From Drouetiella hepatica Uher 2000/2452 (GTDB lineage: Bacteria > Cyanobacteriota > Cyanobacteriia > Elainellales > Elainellaceae), in contig JAHHHD010000003.1 of the NCBI GenBank assembly GCA_019359505.1, forward strand, positions 124,001 to 188,000: a stretch of DNA of 64,000 nucleotides, written 5' to 3'. Position numbers and translations under genes: made by a program. The notes under the pieces were generated by a model. It did no database searches and was not told the DNA's origin. It saw only the letters and a program-made list of their open reading frames with translations. Positions 43,322-51,930 of the stretch are shown one piece after another; position 1 is the first letter of the stretch; each line of letters opens with the position of its first letter.

Positions 43322-43417
43322 TGTGGCAACCGCCAAGGCGGTTAAGACGGGGACATTTTTGGTGGGGCGCTTTGCGCCCCACCAAAAATGTCCTAAGCGA
43401 ACTGGCGACAGCTATAA
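43322..43417 (+). repeat. Type A palindromic element, copy A3
   Basis: Flank GGCAACCGCCAAGGCGGTTA, arms GACATTTTTGGTGGGG and CCCCACCAAAAATGTC, tip CGCTTTGCG, right flank CTAAGCGAACTGGCGACAGC. The stop codon of the minus-strand Uma2 gene (TAG at 43412-43414) is formed by its right end. It may serve as terminator for that gene and as upstream boundary of the flippase gene. Confidence 0.85.
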
Positions 43418-44128
43418 TTCCCCAAATCGATCGCGGTATCGTGCCAATTGTGCCGCTAGCTCTTCGGCTCTTTGGCGCTGCTCTTCGGCGATCGCTTCTG
43501 CCTGCTGTCGGGTTTGAGTTTCTTGCTGCAATGCTGCCGCTAGTTCATCAGGAATCAGAAGCTTTCCACCTGTATCGAGCCGATAAAATCCAATCAGCAG
43601 ACCTTCGACGGTTAGCCGCAGTTGCAGGACTTGACTGTGTCCGTCGGTAATGGGTTCATAGACTGATTCTGGTTCGCCATCCAGCGTTACAAAATCATGG
43701 AGGCGGTACCCTCGCAGCTTTTCAGTAATCCACTCTCCTCTGGGGTCAAACTGCCAATATTCCTGCACTCCCATCTGGGCGTAGAGATTTTTCTTGGAAA
43801 GCTCGTCATTTTGGCGAGTCGATGGAGAGGTGATTTCAAAGATCACGCTAGGAATCTGTCCTTCTTCCCAGGTTTTGTAGGTGTCTCGTCCACCTGGCTC
43901 TACGCCAAAGATTACCATCACGTCGGGCGCGACGCGCAGGCGGGGAAAGCCCTGAGCATAGTAAAGAAATTGATTGCCTAGAACTGTGGCTTGTCGTCCG
44001 GTGAGGTATTGCCGCAGCACCTCAAGAGTCACTAGCAGCGCATAGAGATGGTCAAAGGTCTCTGCCACGGGTTTACCATCGCCAGTGGGATAGAAGATTT
44101 CGACTTGGGATGCAGGAGAAATCACCAT
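43412..44128 (-). CDS. Uma2-family (DUF820) putative restriction-endonuclease-like protein
   Basis: 238 residues with the PD-(D/E)XK fold common in cyanobacteria. Core residues are in VAPDVMVIFG (Asp) and VIFEITSPSTRQNDELSKKN (Glu, with the Lys position occupied by Thr and a later Lys pair). A coiled-coil tail (about 195-235, ALQQETQTRQQAEAIAEEQRQRAE) is typical of one subgroup. Cyanobacterial genomes carry many copies; their role is unknown. The stop codon overlaps the end of element A3. Confidence 0.88.
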   Translation of the reverse strand: MVISPASQVEIFYPTGDGKPVAETFDHLYALLVTLEVLRQYLTGRQATVLGNQFLYYAQGFPRLRVAPDVMVIFGVEPGGRDTYKTWEEGQIPSVIFEITSPSTRQNDELSKKNLYAQMGVQEYWQFDPRGEWITEKLRGYRLHDFVTLDGEPESVYEPITDGHSQVLQLRLTVEGLLIGFYRLDTGGKLLIPDELAAALQQETQTRQQAEAIAEEQRQRAEELAAQLARYRDRFGEL

Positions 44129-44161
44129 CTTGCAGCACCAAAATAGATTGCTTAGTTTACT

Positions 44162-44264
44162 CTATAGCGCTACGCGCTTAGATCAAATGAGTTATTTTTT
44201 GAGAGCCGCGCGGAGCGCGGCTCTCAAAAAATAACTCGTCCTAACTCAATTATGTAATGTCATA
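44162..44264 (+). repeat. Type B palindromic element, copy B2
   Basis: Left flank CTATAGCGCTACGCGCTTAG, arm GAGTTATTTTTTGAGAGCC, tip CGCGGAGCG, complementary arm, right flank TCCTAACTCAATTATGTAAT. Differs from B1 by matching substitutions on both arms near the tip. It fills the gap between the SbcC-like gene and the Uma2 gene. Confidence 0.85.
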
Positions 44265-44279
44265 CGATCTAATCTAGGG

Positions 44280-47048
44280 CTAATCTAGGGGATCGCGCTC
44301 AACCAAAATGATGTTTTCGGTGATTTTCTCGAACGTGTCGTCATGGCTAATGACAAAGAGCTGCCGGAAGCTTTTGATATTGGCGATCGCCTCTGCCAAA
44401 CTTTCTCGACGGGGGCGATCCATGTTGGTGGTAGGTTCGTCGAAGAAGGCGATATCAATGTCTGCCAGAACGCGTAGCAAGGCTAACCGCACCGCCAGCG
44501 CTGCACACATCTGTTCGCCTCCCGATAGGTTAATAAATCGGCGAGAGTGCGCCCCTTCCTGCACCATAATTTCGTAGTCTCGCGTCCATTCCAGAGCTAC
44601 GTTGGGGCGGTTGAGCAGTTCCCGAAACAGGCGATCGGCTTCGCGGGAGATATTTTGCACATAGCGCTCGGTGATGCGCGGCCCCGCTTCTTTGTAGACT
44701 TTGCGAGCAAAGCTGATGAATTTGCGAACTTTGTCTTTTTGCTTGAGGTCTGCCTGTGCCCGATCGCGCTTCTCAGCCATGGAGTCTAGAATGGCAAGCT
44801 GGCTGTCTAGCTGCGCCATGAGTTTTTGCTGCTGAGGCAACCCCCCAGCAAGGCGATCGGCTTCGCTGCGAGTTTTTTCATAGAGGGTCTGGATCTGCTG
44901 CCACTGCTGCGGATCATAGGTCTGGGTCAGATGCTCATACTCGACTTGTAAGGCGGATTGCTCTGTCACCAGCTCTGCCAACTGTTCAGAAGCGAGATGA
45001 AGGTCGGCCTGCAACTTTGCTAACTGATTGGCATCATTGCGGTGCTGCATATAGATCAGATAGGTGGGCTGATGGGTTTGGCGGAGCTGCTTTTGCTGCT
45101 CTATCTGATCTTCAAGCTCGGCAAACTGCATGAGCTGTGTTTCAAGCAGGGCGATCGCCTCCTCTAGTTTGGCGGACTGAGCTTTGAGGGCAGCGTATTG
45201 CCTGCTCAAGGCGTCAGCTTGCTGAAGATCCCGGACTAGAAGCTGTGCCTGTCCTTTAGGGTTCGCGAGTTGATTTAGCTCGGCTATGAAATGCGATCGC
45301 TTCTCTAACCAGTCGGGTTCAGCGGCGAGGGCGGCAGCAATTTGGTCGATGCGTTCCTGAAGTTGGGCGGATTCTGTCTGCCAGTGCGTCTGCTGAGCCT
45401 GCTTTGAGTCTAGCGCTGCAAATTCTGCTCTGTGCTGATAGCCCGCCTCAAGCTGTGTTTTGATTTGGCGCAACTGCTCCTGAAGCTTGGACACAGAAAT
45501 CTGCTCCGACAAATCTGACAAGATCCGCCAGAGGGCGTTGAGCAAATCTGTGTTGAGTTCAACGCCTAACCGAATAGTCGCCAGTGCCGCTTCTACAGAA
45601 GCACTTGCCAACAGCGGCACCGTTTGCTGAACGGCTTGAAGGGTGGCTAATGCCTGCTCAGCCTGAGACTGATGGCGATCGCGCTGTGCCTCTCCCTGAC
45701 TGACCAACTGCCGTAGCTCTGACTCAAACTGCTTGGCGGCTTCTACTCGGCTGAGCTGCTCCTGAAGGCGATCGCGCTTCAGTTCTAAGTCGGGAATTTG
45801 GCTGATCAACGATTCTAGCGATCGAATCCGCTCGATTTCGGCACTCAGCTTTGTCTGCTCCGCCCGAATTTTTGCCATTTGCCGAGAGAGATTCTGCTGT
45901 TCGGGCTTCAGGGCTTGGAGCTGGTTAAGCTGCTCTATCAGGCTGAGCTGCTGCTGTTCTAGCTCGGTCTGCTGAGCGATGAAAGGCTGCAACTGCTCCA
46001 GATCGGCTGAGGCTTGATCTAGCGCCTCCCGCTTGATATCGAGCTTGGTGAGTTGAGTTTGTAGATCGGTGAGTCCTTTTTGCTGCGCTTCTCGCTGTCT
46101 GAGGATGCTCTGCCGCTGTTTTGCCTGTTGATCCAGCTCTTTTAAGGTAACCTCTGCCTGTACATAGGTCTGGTAGTTTTCCCGATTTTCCTGACAGACT
46201 TGTACGGCGGCTTGCGCCCGCTGCACCGACTGATTGAGCAAGGTAATTGCGGGCTGTTTACCTTCAATCTGCACCGTCAAGTTTTGCAGTTTTGCAGAAG
46301 TTTGCTGTACTTGCTGTGCCTGCGCCGTTAGTCGATCTTTCTCAACTTGCAGCGTTGCCAGCTCGGTTTGAAGACCCGCTAATGCCGTTTCGCTAGCGGC
46401 GATTTCGCGGCTGACAAACAGATGGCGATCGCGCAGAGACTCCCACTCTTGTAGCGATTCATTGTACTGGGCGATCGAGCGTTCTAGACCCTCGGACTCT
46501 GCCTTACCATACTTTTCTAAGGACAGCATCTGCTGATTTGCCATCCGATATTCTTCCACCTTGAGGATGGCATCGAAGATCGGTTTGCGCTTCTCGGAAG
46601 ACAGCAAAAAATCTGCGGTGAACATTCCCTGAGGAACGCCAATTGTATTGGCAAATAGCCGCGCTAAATCTGTTCCTGGCGCAACGCCAAACTGCTGTCG
46701 CAACCAGGGCAAGACCTCGTCTTCAATATGCTTATAATCCAGTTTGGTATCTAACTGCGGATCGTAAAGCGTATAGCCTTTCGTCGTACAGCGCTGAACT
46801 TCGTAGGTACGTCCATCTCGACTGGAAACGAAGGCGATCGTCACCTGAGCGCTGTTTGATCCGTTCCGAATCAAATCTTCTTTGTTGTAACCGCCTCGGT
46901 AATTAAACATTGCCCAGGCGATCGCTTCCAAAATACTCGTCTTTCCGGCTCCGTTTTCGCCACAGATGGCGTTGGTTCCAGGCTGAAAAGCGAAATGGCG
47001 ATCGCTATGGGATTTAAAGTTCTTCAGCGTCACCGAAAGAATTTCCAT
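44280..47048 (-). CDS. SbcC/Rad50-like SMC ATPase without a zinc hook
   Basis: 922 residues from MEILSVTLKNF; a GTG seven codons earlier is possible. ATPase halves at both ends: Walker A GENGAGKTS near residue 34, then at the C-terminus signature NLSGGEQMCAALAVRLALL and Walker B IDIAFFDEPTTNMD. The middle (about 170-800) is heptad-rich, Gln/Leu/Glu coiled coil. Rad50 and SbcC normally dimerise through CxxC at the coil apex; no CxxC pair exists in this protein. No sbcD/mre11 is adjacent. Probably DNA end processing or recombination, but the partner is unknown. Confidence 0.85.
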   Translation of the reverse strand: MEILSVTLKNFKSHSDRHFAFQPGTNAICGENGAGKTSILEAIAWAMFNYRGGYNKEDLIRNGSNSAQVTIAFVSSRDGRTYEVQRCTTKGYTLYDPQLDTKLDYKHIEDEVLPWLRQQFGVAPGTDLARLFANTIGVPQGMFTADFLLSSEKRKPIFDAILKVEEYRMANQQMLSLEKYGKAESEGLERSIAQYNESLQEWESLRDRHLFVSREIAASETALAGLQTELATLQVEKDRLTAQAQQVQQTSAKLQNLTVQIEGKQPAITLLNQSVQRAQAAVQVCQENRENYQTYVQAEVTLKELDQQAKQRQSILRQREAQQKGLTDLQTQLTKLDIKREALDQASADLEQLQPFIAQQTELEQQQLSLIEQLNQLQALKPEQQNLSRQMAKIRAEQTKLSAEIERIRSLESLISQIPDLELKRDRLQEQLSRVEAAKQFESELRQLVSQGEAQRDRHQSQAEQALATLQAVQQTVPLLASASVEAALATIRLGVELNTDLLNALWRILSDLSEQISVSKLQEQLRQIKTQLEAGYQHRAEFAALDSKQAQQTHWQTESAQLQERIDQIAAALAAEPDWLEKRSHFIAELNQLANPKGQAQLLVRDLQQADALSRQYAALKAQSAKLEEAIALLETQLMQFAELEDQIEQQKQLRQTHQPTYLIYMQHRNDANQLAKLQADLHLASEQLAELVTEQSALQVEYEHLTQTYDPQQWQQIQTLYEKTRSEADRLAGGLPQQQKLMAQLDSQLAILDSMAEKRDRAQADLKQKDKVRKFISFARKVYKEAGPRITERYVQNISREADRLFRELLNRPNVALEWTRDYEIMVQEGAHSRRFINLSGGEQMCAALAVRLALLRVLADIDIAFFDEPTTNMDRPRRESLAEAIANIKSFRQLFVISHDDTFEKITENIILVERDPLD

Positions 47049-47155
47049 GCTAATCTGCCTTTGCCTCACAAACCATGCCTTCAGGGTAGAACATTTGCAC
47101 CACGATGATCACGCTGACTCTACTGAATTTTGGCAAAAGTTCTGCAACTGGGTGT

Positions 47156-47195
47156 GACAGGTTTGCAGAGAAAGACAGGTTTGCAGAGAAAGACA
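47156..47195. repeat. Tandem 18-bp repeat
   Basis: Two full copies and part of a third of GACAGGTTTGCAGAGAAA, just beyond the stop of the 39-codon frame and upstream of the SbcC-like gene. Confidence 0.75.
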
Positions 47196-47206
47196 GGAAG
47201 CGAACG

Positions 47207-47326
47207 TTAATTCAAATCGACATATCGCGTTAGGCTGCGCATCAGTTTTCCGGGAACGGGAGCCGGAAGCAAAATTGTCCATTCGTGAACTTCAGCAAAT
47301 CGACACAGATAGAGTCGATGAATCAT
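47207..47326 (-). CDS. Possible 39-residue small protein
   Basis: ATG at 47326, stop TAA at 47207. The peptide begins MIHRLYLCRFAEVHEW and ends PGKLMRSLTRYVDLN. The in-frame region stays open another 31 codons upstream, so it may instead be the end of a longer or decayed gene. The composition (Trp, Pro-rich PAPVPG, LTRY ending) looks like a folded protein rather than noise and recalls small cyanobacterial hypotheticals. It points toward the SbcC-like gene on the same strand. There is a weak GGGA upstream. Unproven. Confidence 0.4.
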   Translation of the reverse strand: MIHRLYLCRFAEVHEWTILLPAPVPGKLMRSLTRYVDLN

Positions 47327-47605
47327 AGATTCGATTCCCGGCTCAGAACCGATGATCAGGTGATCAGGATTTGGACGGGTTCGCGATCGGGGTGCTTGGG
47401 CGCAAGAGGCAAAGTAGAGATTTCAGGGCATTGATTCAGGATTGGGAATAAAGCCTTTGAACATATTGGTTCACCAGATAGTTAGATGACGATCGCATAG
47501 TTGCCAATCGTCATCTAACTATCATACCTTTTCAGTTGCTAATTGTCATCTAGATGCTAATCTACATCGTTTACTCCGTTCAGACTCTCTGACACAATCG
47601 AGAGC

Positions 47606-47836
47606 ATGGGAAGAGCAGGAAAAGCGCTTAGACAAGTATTAGAGCATTACAGTATTAGTCAGTATCAGCTTGCAGCCGTGATGGGGATTGATCGCTCCAA
47701 TGTGAGCCGTTGGGTCAGCGAAGAGAGAGATCCCTCGGCAGAAGCAGTGTTTACAATAAAAAATTCCCTTCAGAAGCTGAACTCTGAAGCGGCAAAGGAT
47801 TTTGTCCGGCTTTATCTAGATGACATGGAGGAGTAG
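47606..47836 (+). CDS. Small XRE-type helix-turn-helix protein
   Basis: 76 residues. Cro/CI-type HTH: LRQVLEHYSISQYQLAAVMGIDRSNVSRWVSEERDPSAEAVFTIKNSLQ, where QLAAVMGIDRSNVSRW is the helix-turn-helix. The short C-terminal helix may dimerise. It is divergent from the minus-strand genes on its left and convergent with two small genes on its right. It could regulate either; no toxin partner is recognised. Confidence 0.85.
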   Translation: MGRAGKALRQVLEHYSISQYQLAAVMGIDRSNVSRWVSEERDPSAEAVFTIKNSLQKLNSEAAKDFVRLYLDDMEE

Positions 47837-47939
47837 AGGAATAGAGGAGTATAGGAGCGATCGCCTTTTATTCCTTACCTACAGCGATCGCTGTAGCAGC
47901 TGAGTTAAAGTTAAATTAATTTTTTTTGACTTAGCGCTC

Positions 47940-48176
47940 CTAAGAAGCTGCCAGCAATACCTCTTCCACAGGCTTTGGCAACTTAATCGGGTAGAATCGA
48001 TTTGCAGAAAAAGCGTAATCTTCCCCACTCTCATCAATGACTCGAATTAATCCATTGGTTTCTGCTTCGTTATCATTGATGATGCGGTATATTTTGCCGA
48101 CTTCCAATGAAGCTTTGTAGCCTTCACTATTTAGACATACCGCAAACTGATTTATTTGAATCTGCTCTGTTTTCAT
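47940..48176 (-). CDS. Small protein of unknown function
   Basis: 78 residues, beta-rich (KASLEVGKIYRIINDNEAETNGLIRVIDESGEDYAFSANRFYPIKLP), the pattern of a small SH3-like barrel. It starts two bases after the stop of the gene above it on the minus strand, so the two are translationally linked. No family recognised with confidence. Confidence 0.65.
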   Translation of the reverse strand: MKTEQIQINQFAVCLNSEGYKASLEVGKIYRIINDNEAETNGLIRVIDESGEDYAFSANRFYPIKLPKPVEEVLLAAS

Positions 48177-48178
48177 AG

Positions 48179-48580
48179 TTAATCTAAAAACGGTAGCTTG
48201 AGTTTGAACTCTTTCTTGCCAATTCCATGAGCCTCATACCAATGAATCTCAGCTACCCGTATCATACCGTTGGGAAGCTGAACTTGGGCTACGCCCTTTA
48301 ACTTCCTCCATTTGGCTCGACCATATTGCTTCTGCAATCGCGCCCGATCTCGAATTCCTGTTCCTATGGCGATAACTTCAATATCTCTGATATCGCCAAT
48401 AATCTCAAAGTCCACGCGAGAGCAGCCCAAAAAGTGTTGTTTGAATACTAGCGTACTTCGCTTCTTGACTCCCTTGCCTCCAGCGATCCCTTGACCTATT
48501 CTGCAAAACCGCATTAAAAAACCAGCACCCTTTAACGGAGACTGGCTTTCTAAAGGCTCAGGAGAGTCGTGGATAGACAT
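48179..48580 (-). CDS. Protein of unknown function paired with the downstream small gene
   Basis: 133 residues. Basic middle (GKGVKKRSTLVFKQHF, RDRARLQKQYGRAKWRKLKG) and a distinctive C-terminus, AEIHWYEAHGIGKKEFKLKLP. The latter recalls uncharacterised cyanobacterial proteins found with small beta-rich partners. Two-base gap to 48176 marks a two-gene operon. Could be a toxin-antitoxin-like pair or a small enzyme; nothing decides. Confidence 0.6.
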   Translation of the reverse strand: MSIHDSPEPLESQSPLKGAGFLMRFCRIGQGIAGGKGVKKRSTLVFKQHFLGCSRVDFEIIGDIRDIEVIAIGTGIRDRARLQKQYGRAKWRKLKGVAQVQLPNGMIRVAEIHWYEAHGIGKKEFKLKLPFLD

Positions 48581-48593
48581 TTTCTGAGAAAAA

Positions 48594-48656
48594 ACTTACC
48601 CATTTTCTGAGAAGAAGGAACGGCTCCATCGCGCCCTCCTCTCAAAAATGGGAGTT
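48594..48656. repeat. Eroded palindrome (type C7)
   Basis: CTTACCCATTTTCTGAGAAG on the left and CTCCTCTCAAAAATGGGAG on the right pair imperfectly around GGCTCCATCGCGCC. It looks like a decayed member of the palindrome set, between yggT and the unknown gene pair. Confidence 0.5.
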
Positions 48657-48679
48657 TCTTATCGAGAAATGTCCGCAGG

Positions 48680-48961
48680 CTAATACATAGAAACAACTGG
48701 AGCAACACGAGGCAGCAAACTGATAATGACATTGAGCAAAAGAAACGCCAGCATGGGAGAAAAATCAATGCCGCCCAGAGGAGGAATGATCGATCGAAAA
48801 AGATTGAGATAAGGATCGGTAAGCTGGCTGAGAATCGAGAATGGCGGGCTGAGCCAGTTGATATTGGGGAACCAGCTCAACAAGATGCGAATCAGCAACA
48901 GCACAAGATAGGCATTCAGAAAGATGGTTAGCGGAGCCACAATCATGGATACGGCGCTCAT
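48680..48961 (-). CDS. YggT-family membrane protein
   Basis: 93 residues, one YggT domain: two helices with the signature RILLSWFPNINW and the LTDPYLNLFRSIIPPLGGIDFSPMLAFLLL block. Plastid and cyanobacterial relatives (YCF19/CCB3-like) act in membrane protein or cytochrome assembly and in nucleoid/thylakoid organisation. Function here not specified by context. Confidence 0.9.
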   Translation of the reverse strand: MSAVSMIVAPLTIFLNAYLVLLLIRILLSWFPNINWLSPPFSILSQLTDPYLNLFRSIIPPLGGIDFSPMLAFLLLNVIISLLPRVAPVVSMY

Positions 48962-49074
48962 GGGTTCGTAGGTTCCCTAAATACTAATTACTTGACAATA
49001 CTTCTAAGCTTAGCGGAGATCAACTGGAACTATCCGATCGCCAAGATACTGGAGCGGAGAAAATCATGGGAAAA

Positions 49075-50259
49075 TCACGGGATCAAGCGATTGGGCGAGA
49101 GTTGAGCAAGTAGAATGTCTGGCTCATCCGGCTGACCCATGGCAGATTGGGCAAAGCGCCGTGCTACAGGCGGCAACACTGCAAAAGGATTGCTAAACCC
49201 AGAAAATAAGTATAAACCCTCAACAGCTGCAAGCTGACCTACCAACGGAAGGCGATCGCCGCTGAAAGAGACTAAACAGCTAGACCATTGCCCTGGCAAC
49301 TGTTTCAAGGCAGGCAAGAAATGTCCTACTGTCTGCCGTAGTTCACATTCGCTAGCTGCCGCATCGGCTTGAGCTTGGGGATCAGTCAACGTGCGGCTGA
49401 CCTGCCCAATCCGCAGGCTGCCGTCCTGAAATTGGATGGCTCCAATATCTAGAACTGGGGCAACCACTTCGTGACCCGGCTGATCCCAGAGCGCGTCATG
49501 TTCTATGCTTCCAGCCGTTGCCTCCATTTCAAATCGCTTTAGTTCGGCAGGCATCACAATGGTCTGGAGCTGCACCTCGACAGGAAGGGTTTCGATAATT
49601 TCAGCTTGGGTGAAATAGAGTCGAGTCGAGATGCCGACATTGTTGAGTAGCGATCGACTCAAGCCACCCGCACAGATAGCCACATTAGCTCCCTCATAAG
49701 TCTGCGTAGGTGTAGTCACTCCCTGTACCCGATCGCCCATCTGTATCAACCCTGTGACTGGGGCAACTTGCATTGTGCCTCCAGCGCGTAAAAAAGCCTG
49801 ATTGTAAGCCTTTACCGTAGCTTCAGGCGACACATGCCCATGGGGCAGTAGCAGAGCTGCCGCGATCGCCTCAGGATTGAGCAGCGGTTCTGCCTCAACG
49901 GCAGCATCAGGCGTTAGCAAGGCAGGTGTGATGGGAAACTGCTGATATTGGCGAACAATCGCTTCAGGATCGCGATCGGCATCGATCATAAGCAACAAAT
50001 TCATCTCGCGAAACTGCGTGTCTGCCCCTAGCTCAGACGATAGATGGTGATGAATGGCAATCCCTTCTTGGCAGAGCTGCTTGGTCAGATCCGTCGAGCC
50101 TGACCAGTAGGCAATACCTCCATAGCTGTAGCGCGTTCCATTTGAAGGAACTGGCGAGTCTTCTAGCAGCAAAACTGAAAACCCTACCTTTGCGAGTTCG
50201 TAGCTTAGTGCCGAACCTGCCAAACCCCCACCTACTATGATCCAATCAAACGTTTTCAT
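49075..50259 (-). CDS. FAD-dependent amino acid oxidase-like protein (DadA/DAO family)
   Basis: 394 residues. FAD-binding start [20 protein letters not shown] and closing DGRL-type block (LPLVGQLAAVEGLYLFSGFSNPF). The middle has the substrate-domain layout of D-amino acid dehydrogenases and glycine oxidases. No signal peptide. Substrate cannot be read from the sequence. A dense group of palindromes lies upstream of its start. Confidence 0.85.
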   Translation of the reverse strand: MKTFDWIIVGGGLAGSALSYELAKVGFSVLLLEDSPVPSNGTRYSYGGIAYWSGSTDLTKQLCQEGIAIHHHLSSELGADTQFREMNLLLMIDADRDPEAIVRQYQQFPITPALLTPDAAVEAEPLLNPEAIAAALLLPHGHVSPEATVKAYNQAFLRAGGTMQVAPVTGLIQMGDRVQGVTTPTQTYEGANVAICAGGLSRSLLNNVGISTRLYFTQAEIIETLPVEVQLQTIVMPAELKRFEMEATAGSIEHDALWDQPGHEVVAPVLDIGAIQFQDGSLRIGQVSRTLTDPQAQADAAASECELRQTVGHFLPALKQLPGQWSSCLVSFSGDRLPLVGQLAAVEGLYLFSGFSNPFAVLPPVARRFAQSAMGQPDEPDILLAQLSPNRLIP

Positions 50260-50290
50260 ATCTGCACCGCTTCATATTTGCACCGCCTTA

Positions 50291-50387
50291 CATAGCACTA
50301 CGCGCTTAGAATCCAAGGAGTTATTTTTTGAGAGCCGCGCGGTTCTCAAAAAATAACTTATCCTAACTCAATTACGTAATCCCATAT
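50291..50387 (+). repeat. Type B palindromic element, copy B3 (shortened tip)
   Basis: Flank CATAGCACTACGCGCTTAGA, arm GAGTTATTTTTTGAGAGCC, then GCGCGGTTCTC directly: one side of the tip is missing compared with B1 and B2, so about 7 bases were lost. Right flank TCCTAACTCAATTACGTAAT is intact. Confidence 0.8.
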
Positions 50388-50435
50388 CGGCACTACTGTG
50401 TTTGCGTTCAATTTTTGCCTCTCAGGTCTACTGAT

Positions 50436-50528
50436 ATAGGACTTACGCAAGCCCTCTAGCTGTAGTGCATTTTCGTTGTGTGTGGTGGGCGCAGCCCACC
50501 ACACACAACGAAAATGCGTAAGTCCTAT
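50436..50528. repeat. Nested palindrome (type C8)
   Basis: Outer arms ATAGGACTTACGCA (50436-50449) and TGCGTAAGTCCTAT (50515-50528) enclose an inner perfect palindrome (50467-50514) with arm GCATTTTCGTTGTGTGTGG and tip GGGCGCAGCCC. An unpaired 17-base segment on the left gives a bulge. Confidence 0.8.
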
Positions 50529-50544
50529 GATCATTACACGTACC

Positions 50545-50640
50545 GTATGGCAGCCGCCAAGGCGGTTTGCTCAGGACATTGAGGGTGGGGCGCGAAGCGC
50601 CCCACCCTCAATGTCCTGAGCAAACTGGCGATAGCCATAC
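50545..50640 (+). repeat. Type A palindromic element, copy A4
   Basis: Flank GGCAGCCGCCAAGGCGGTTT, arms GACATTGAGGGTGGGG and CCCCACCCTCAATGTC, tip CGCGAAGCG, right flank CTGAGCAAACTGGCGATAGC. The GCTCAGGACATT/AATGTCCTGAGC extension also pairs. Confidence 0.85.
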
Positions 50641-50663
50641 CTCTCGCAGATTAGAGTTTTGGG

Positions 50664-50701
50664 ATTGGGTTTGGTGGAGGCGCGCCTCCACCAAACCCAA
50701 T
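50664..50701. repeat. Palindrome (type C9)
   Basis: ATTGGGTTTGGTGGAGGCG and its exact reverse complement with no loop. It lies upstream of the small membrane protein gene. Confidence 0.75.
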
Positions 50702-50801
50702 TTGCATGAGGTTTGCTGATGATCACACGTAGAGGTTGCTCGTGCGGGTCAAGAAATCGTAGCTACATTCTGCATTATTACCACTGTGGAATGAAGTCGG
50801 A

Positions 50802-51110
50802 ATGAGCAGAATCGACTATGTAGATCTAATTCACCTGAGCCGTCACTTCAACGTCATGAGCAGAAATACTATGAGCAAAAATTCTCACCGCTTCTGGATT
50901 GCGATCGCCGTCTGTGGCGTACTCGGCATTGTTTTTGGGGGTGCAACCAGTCAGGCTGCTATCGATCAATGCACGCAGTCAGATAATTCCAGCGCGAGTT
51001 GCAATGTCCGAGATCCCTGGATTATTCGCCTAGAGAACATGGGAATTGGTCTATTTGCTGGCGTTGGTGCAGCCGTTGGTGCAACCTGGCAAGCAGGACA
51101 AAAAGAATAG
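50802..51110 (+). CDS. Small membrane or exported protein of unknown function
   Basis: 102 residues at most. Three ATGAGCA-type starts are in frame (50802, 50856, 50871); the last gives MSKNSHRFWIAIAVCGVLG, a compact signal or anchor start and the most natural protein (79 residues). A hydrophobic N-terminal segment, a mature part with two Cys (DQCTQS and SASCNVRD) and a second hydrophobic, Gly/Ala-rich helix (GIGLFAGVGAAVGATW) are visible. Family not recognised. Confidence 0.6.
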   Translation: MSRIDYVDLIHLSRHFNVMSRNTMSKNSHRFWIAIAVCGVLGIVFGGATSQAAIDQCTQSDNSSASCNVRDPWIIRLENMGIGLFAGVGAAVGATWQAGQKE

Positions 51111-51120
51111 GAGTGGGGCG

Positions 51121-51921
51121 CTACACCATGCTTGCCAACATCAAATCCTCACTCATCTCAAAATTTGCCGTAGCGCTTTGCACATCGTCCAGTTCCTCCA
51201 AGGCATCCATCAGCTGAAGGAGCGATCGAGCCTGATCGGGATCGGTGACTTCAACGCTGTTTTGAGGAATCCATCGCAATTCAGCCTCAATGACGTTGTA
51301 GCCTTTATCCTTTAGAGTTTGCACCAAAGCTTCTAAGGTATTGGTATCCGTGTAGACTTCTGCTCCGGGCACCTGATCTTCAGACACCCCCTCCAGGTTA
51401 ATTATCTCATAGGATTCTGCGCCGCCTTCTAGAGAGGCTTCTAGCAGGGCTTCTTCATCAATCGCCTCAAATGTGCCCTTGCCTAACGCCTTGCCCTGAA
51501 GCGTCGCCACACCCTTTTGTTCAAACATCCAGCCGACGCAGCCCATTTCGCCCAAGTTGCCGCCCCGCTTGTTGAAAGCAGCTCTGAGGTCAGCCGCCGT
51601 GCGGTTGCGGTTGTCGGTCAGGGCTTCCACAATTACGGCAACGCCACCCGCCCCATAGCCCTCGTAGCGAATCGCTTCTAGCTCGTCGCCGCTCAGTTTG
51701 CCAGAGCCTTTGGCGATCGCCCGATCGATGTTTTCGTTGGGCATTCCTGCGGCTTTTGCTTTTTCGATCGCCGTCCGCAGCTGAAAATTGCCTGCTGGGT
51801 CAGGTACACCGCTCCGAGCAGCCATAATAATTGCCCGCGATATTCTGGCAAACGTTGCGCCTTTAACCCCATCGCTCTTGGCTTTCTGCCGTTCAATACT
51901 TGCCCATTTACTATGTCCCAT
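51121..51921 (-). CDS. YebC/PmpR-family transcription or translation factor
   Basis: 266 residues starting [29 protein letters not shown], the YebC signature (GHSKWxxI). Further blocks [34 protein letters not shown] and [11 protein letters not shown] are conserved. Family members bind DNA as regulators or help ribosomes translate proline stretches. About 20 residues longer than E. coli YebC. ATG at 51921 follows AGGAATC. A type A palindrome begins only 9 bases upstream of the start codon, separating this gene from sdhA. Confidence 0.93.
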   Translation of the reverse strand: MGHSKWASIERQKAKSDGVKGATFARISRAIIMAARSGVPDPAGNFQLRTAIEKAKAAGMPNENIDRAIAKGSGKLSGDELEAIRYEGYGAGGVAVIVEALTDNRNRTAADLRAAFNKRGGNLGEMGCVGWMFEQKGVATLQGKALGKGTFEAIDEEALLEASLEGGAESYEIINLEGVSEDQVPGAEVYTDTNTLEALVQTLKDKGYNVIEAELRWIPQNSVEVTDPDQARSLLQLMDALEELDDVQSATANFEMSEDLMLASMV

Positions 51922-51930
51922 GATTCCTAA

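Noticed and set aside
47320-47345. T-arm-like sequence AGATTCGATTCCCGGCTC suggesting a tRNA
   Set aside because: No acceptor, D or anticodon arms can be folded around it, and a coding frame explains the region better.
50291-50701. A CRISPR array
   Set aside because: The repeats are different palindromes of different length without regular spacing or shared direct repeats.
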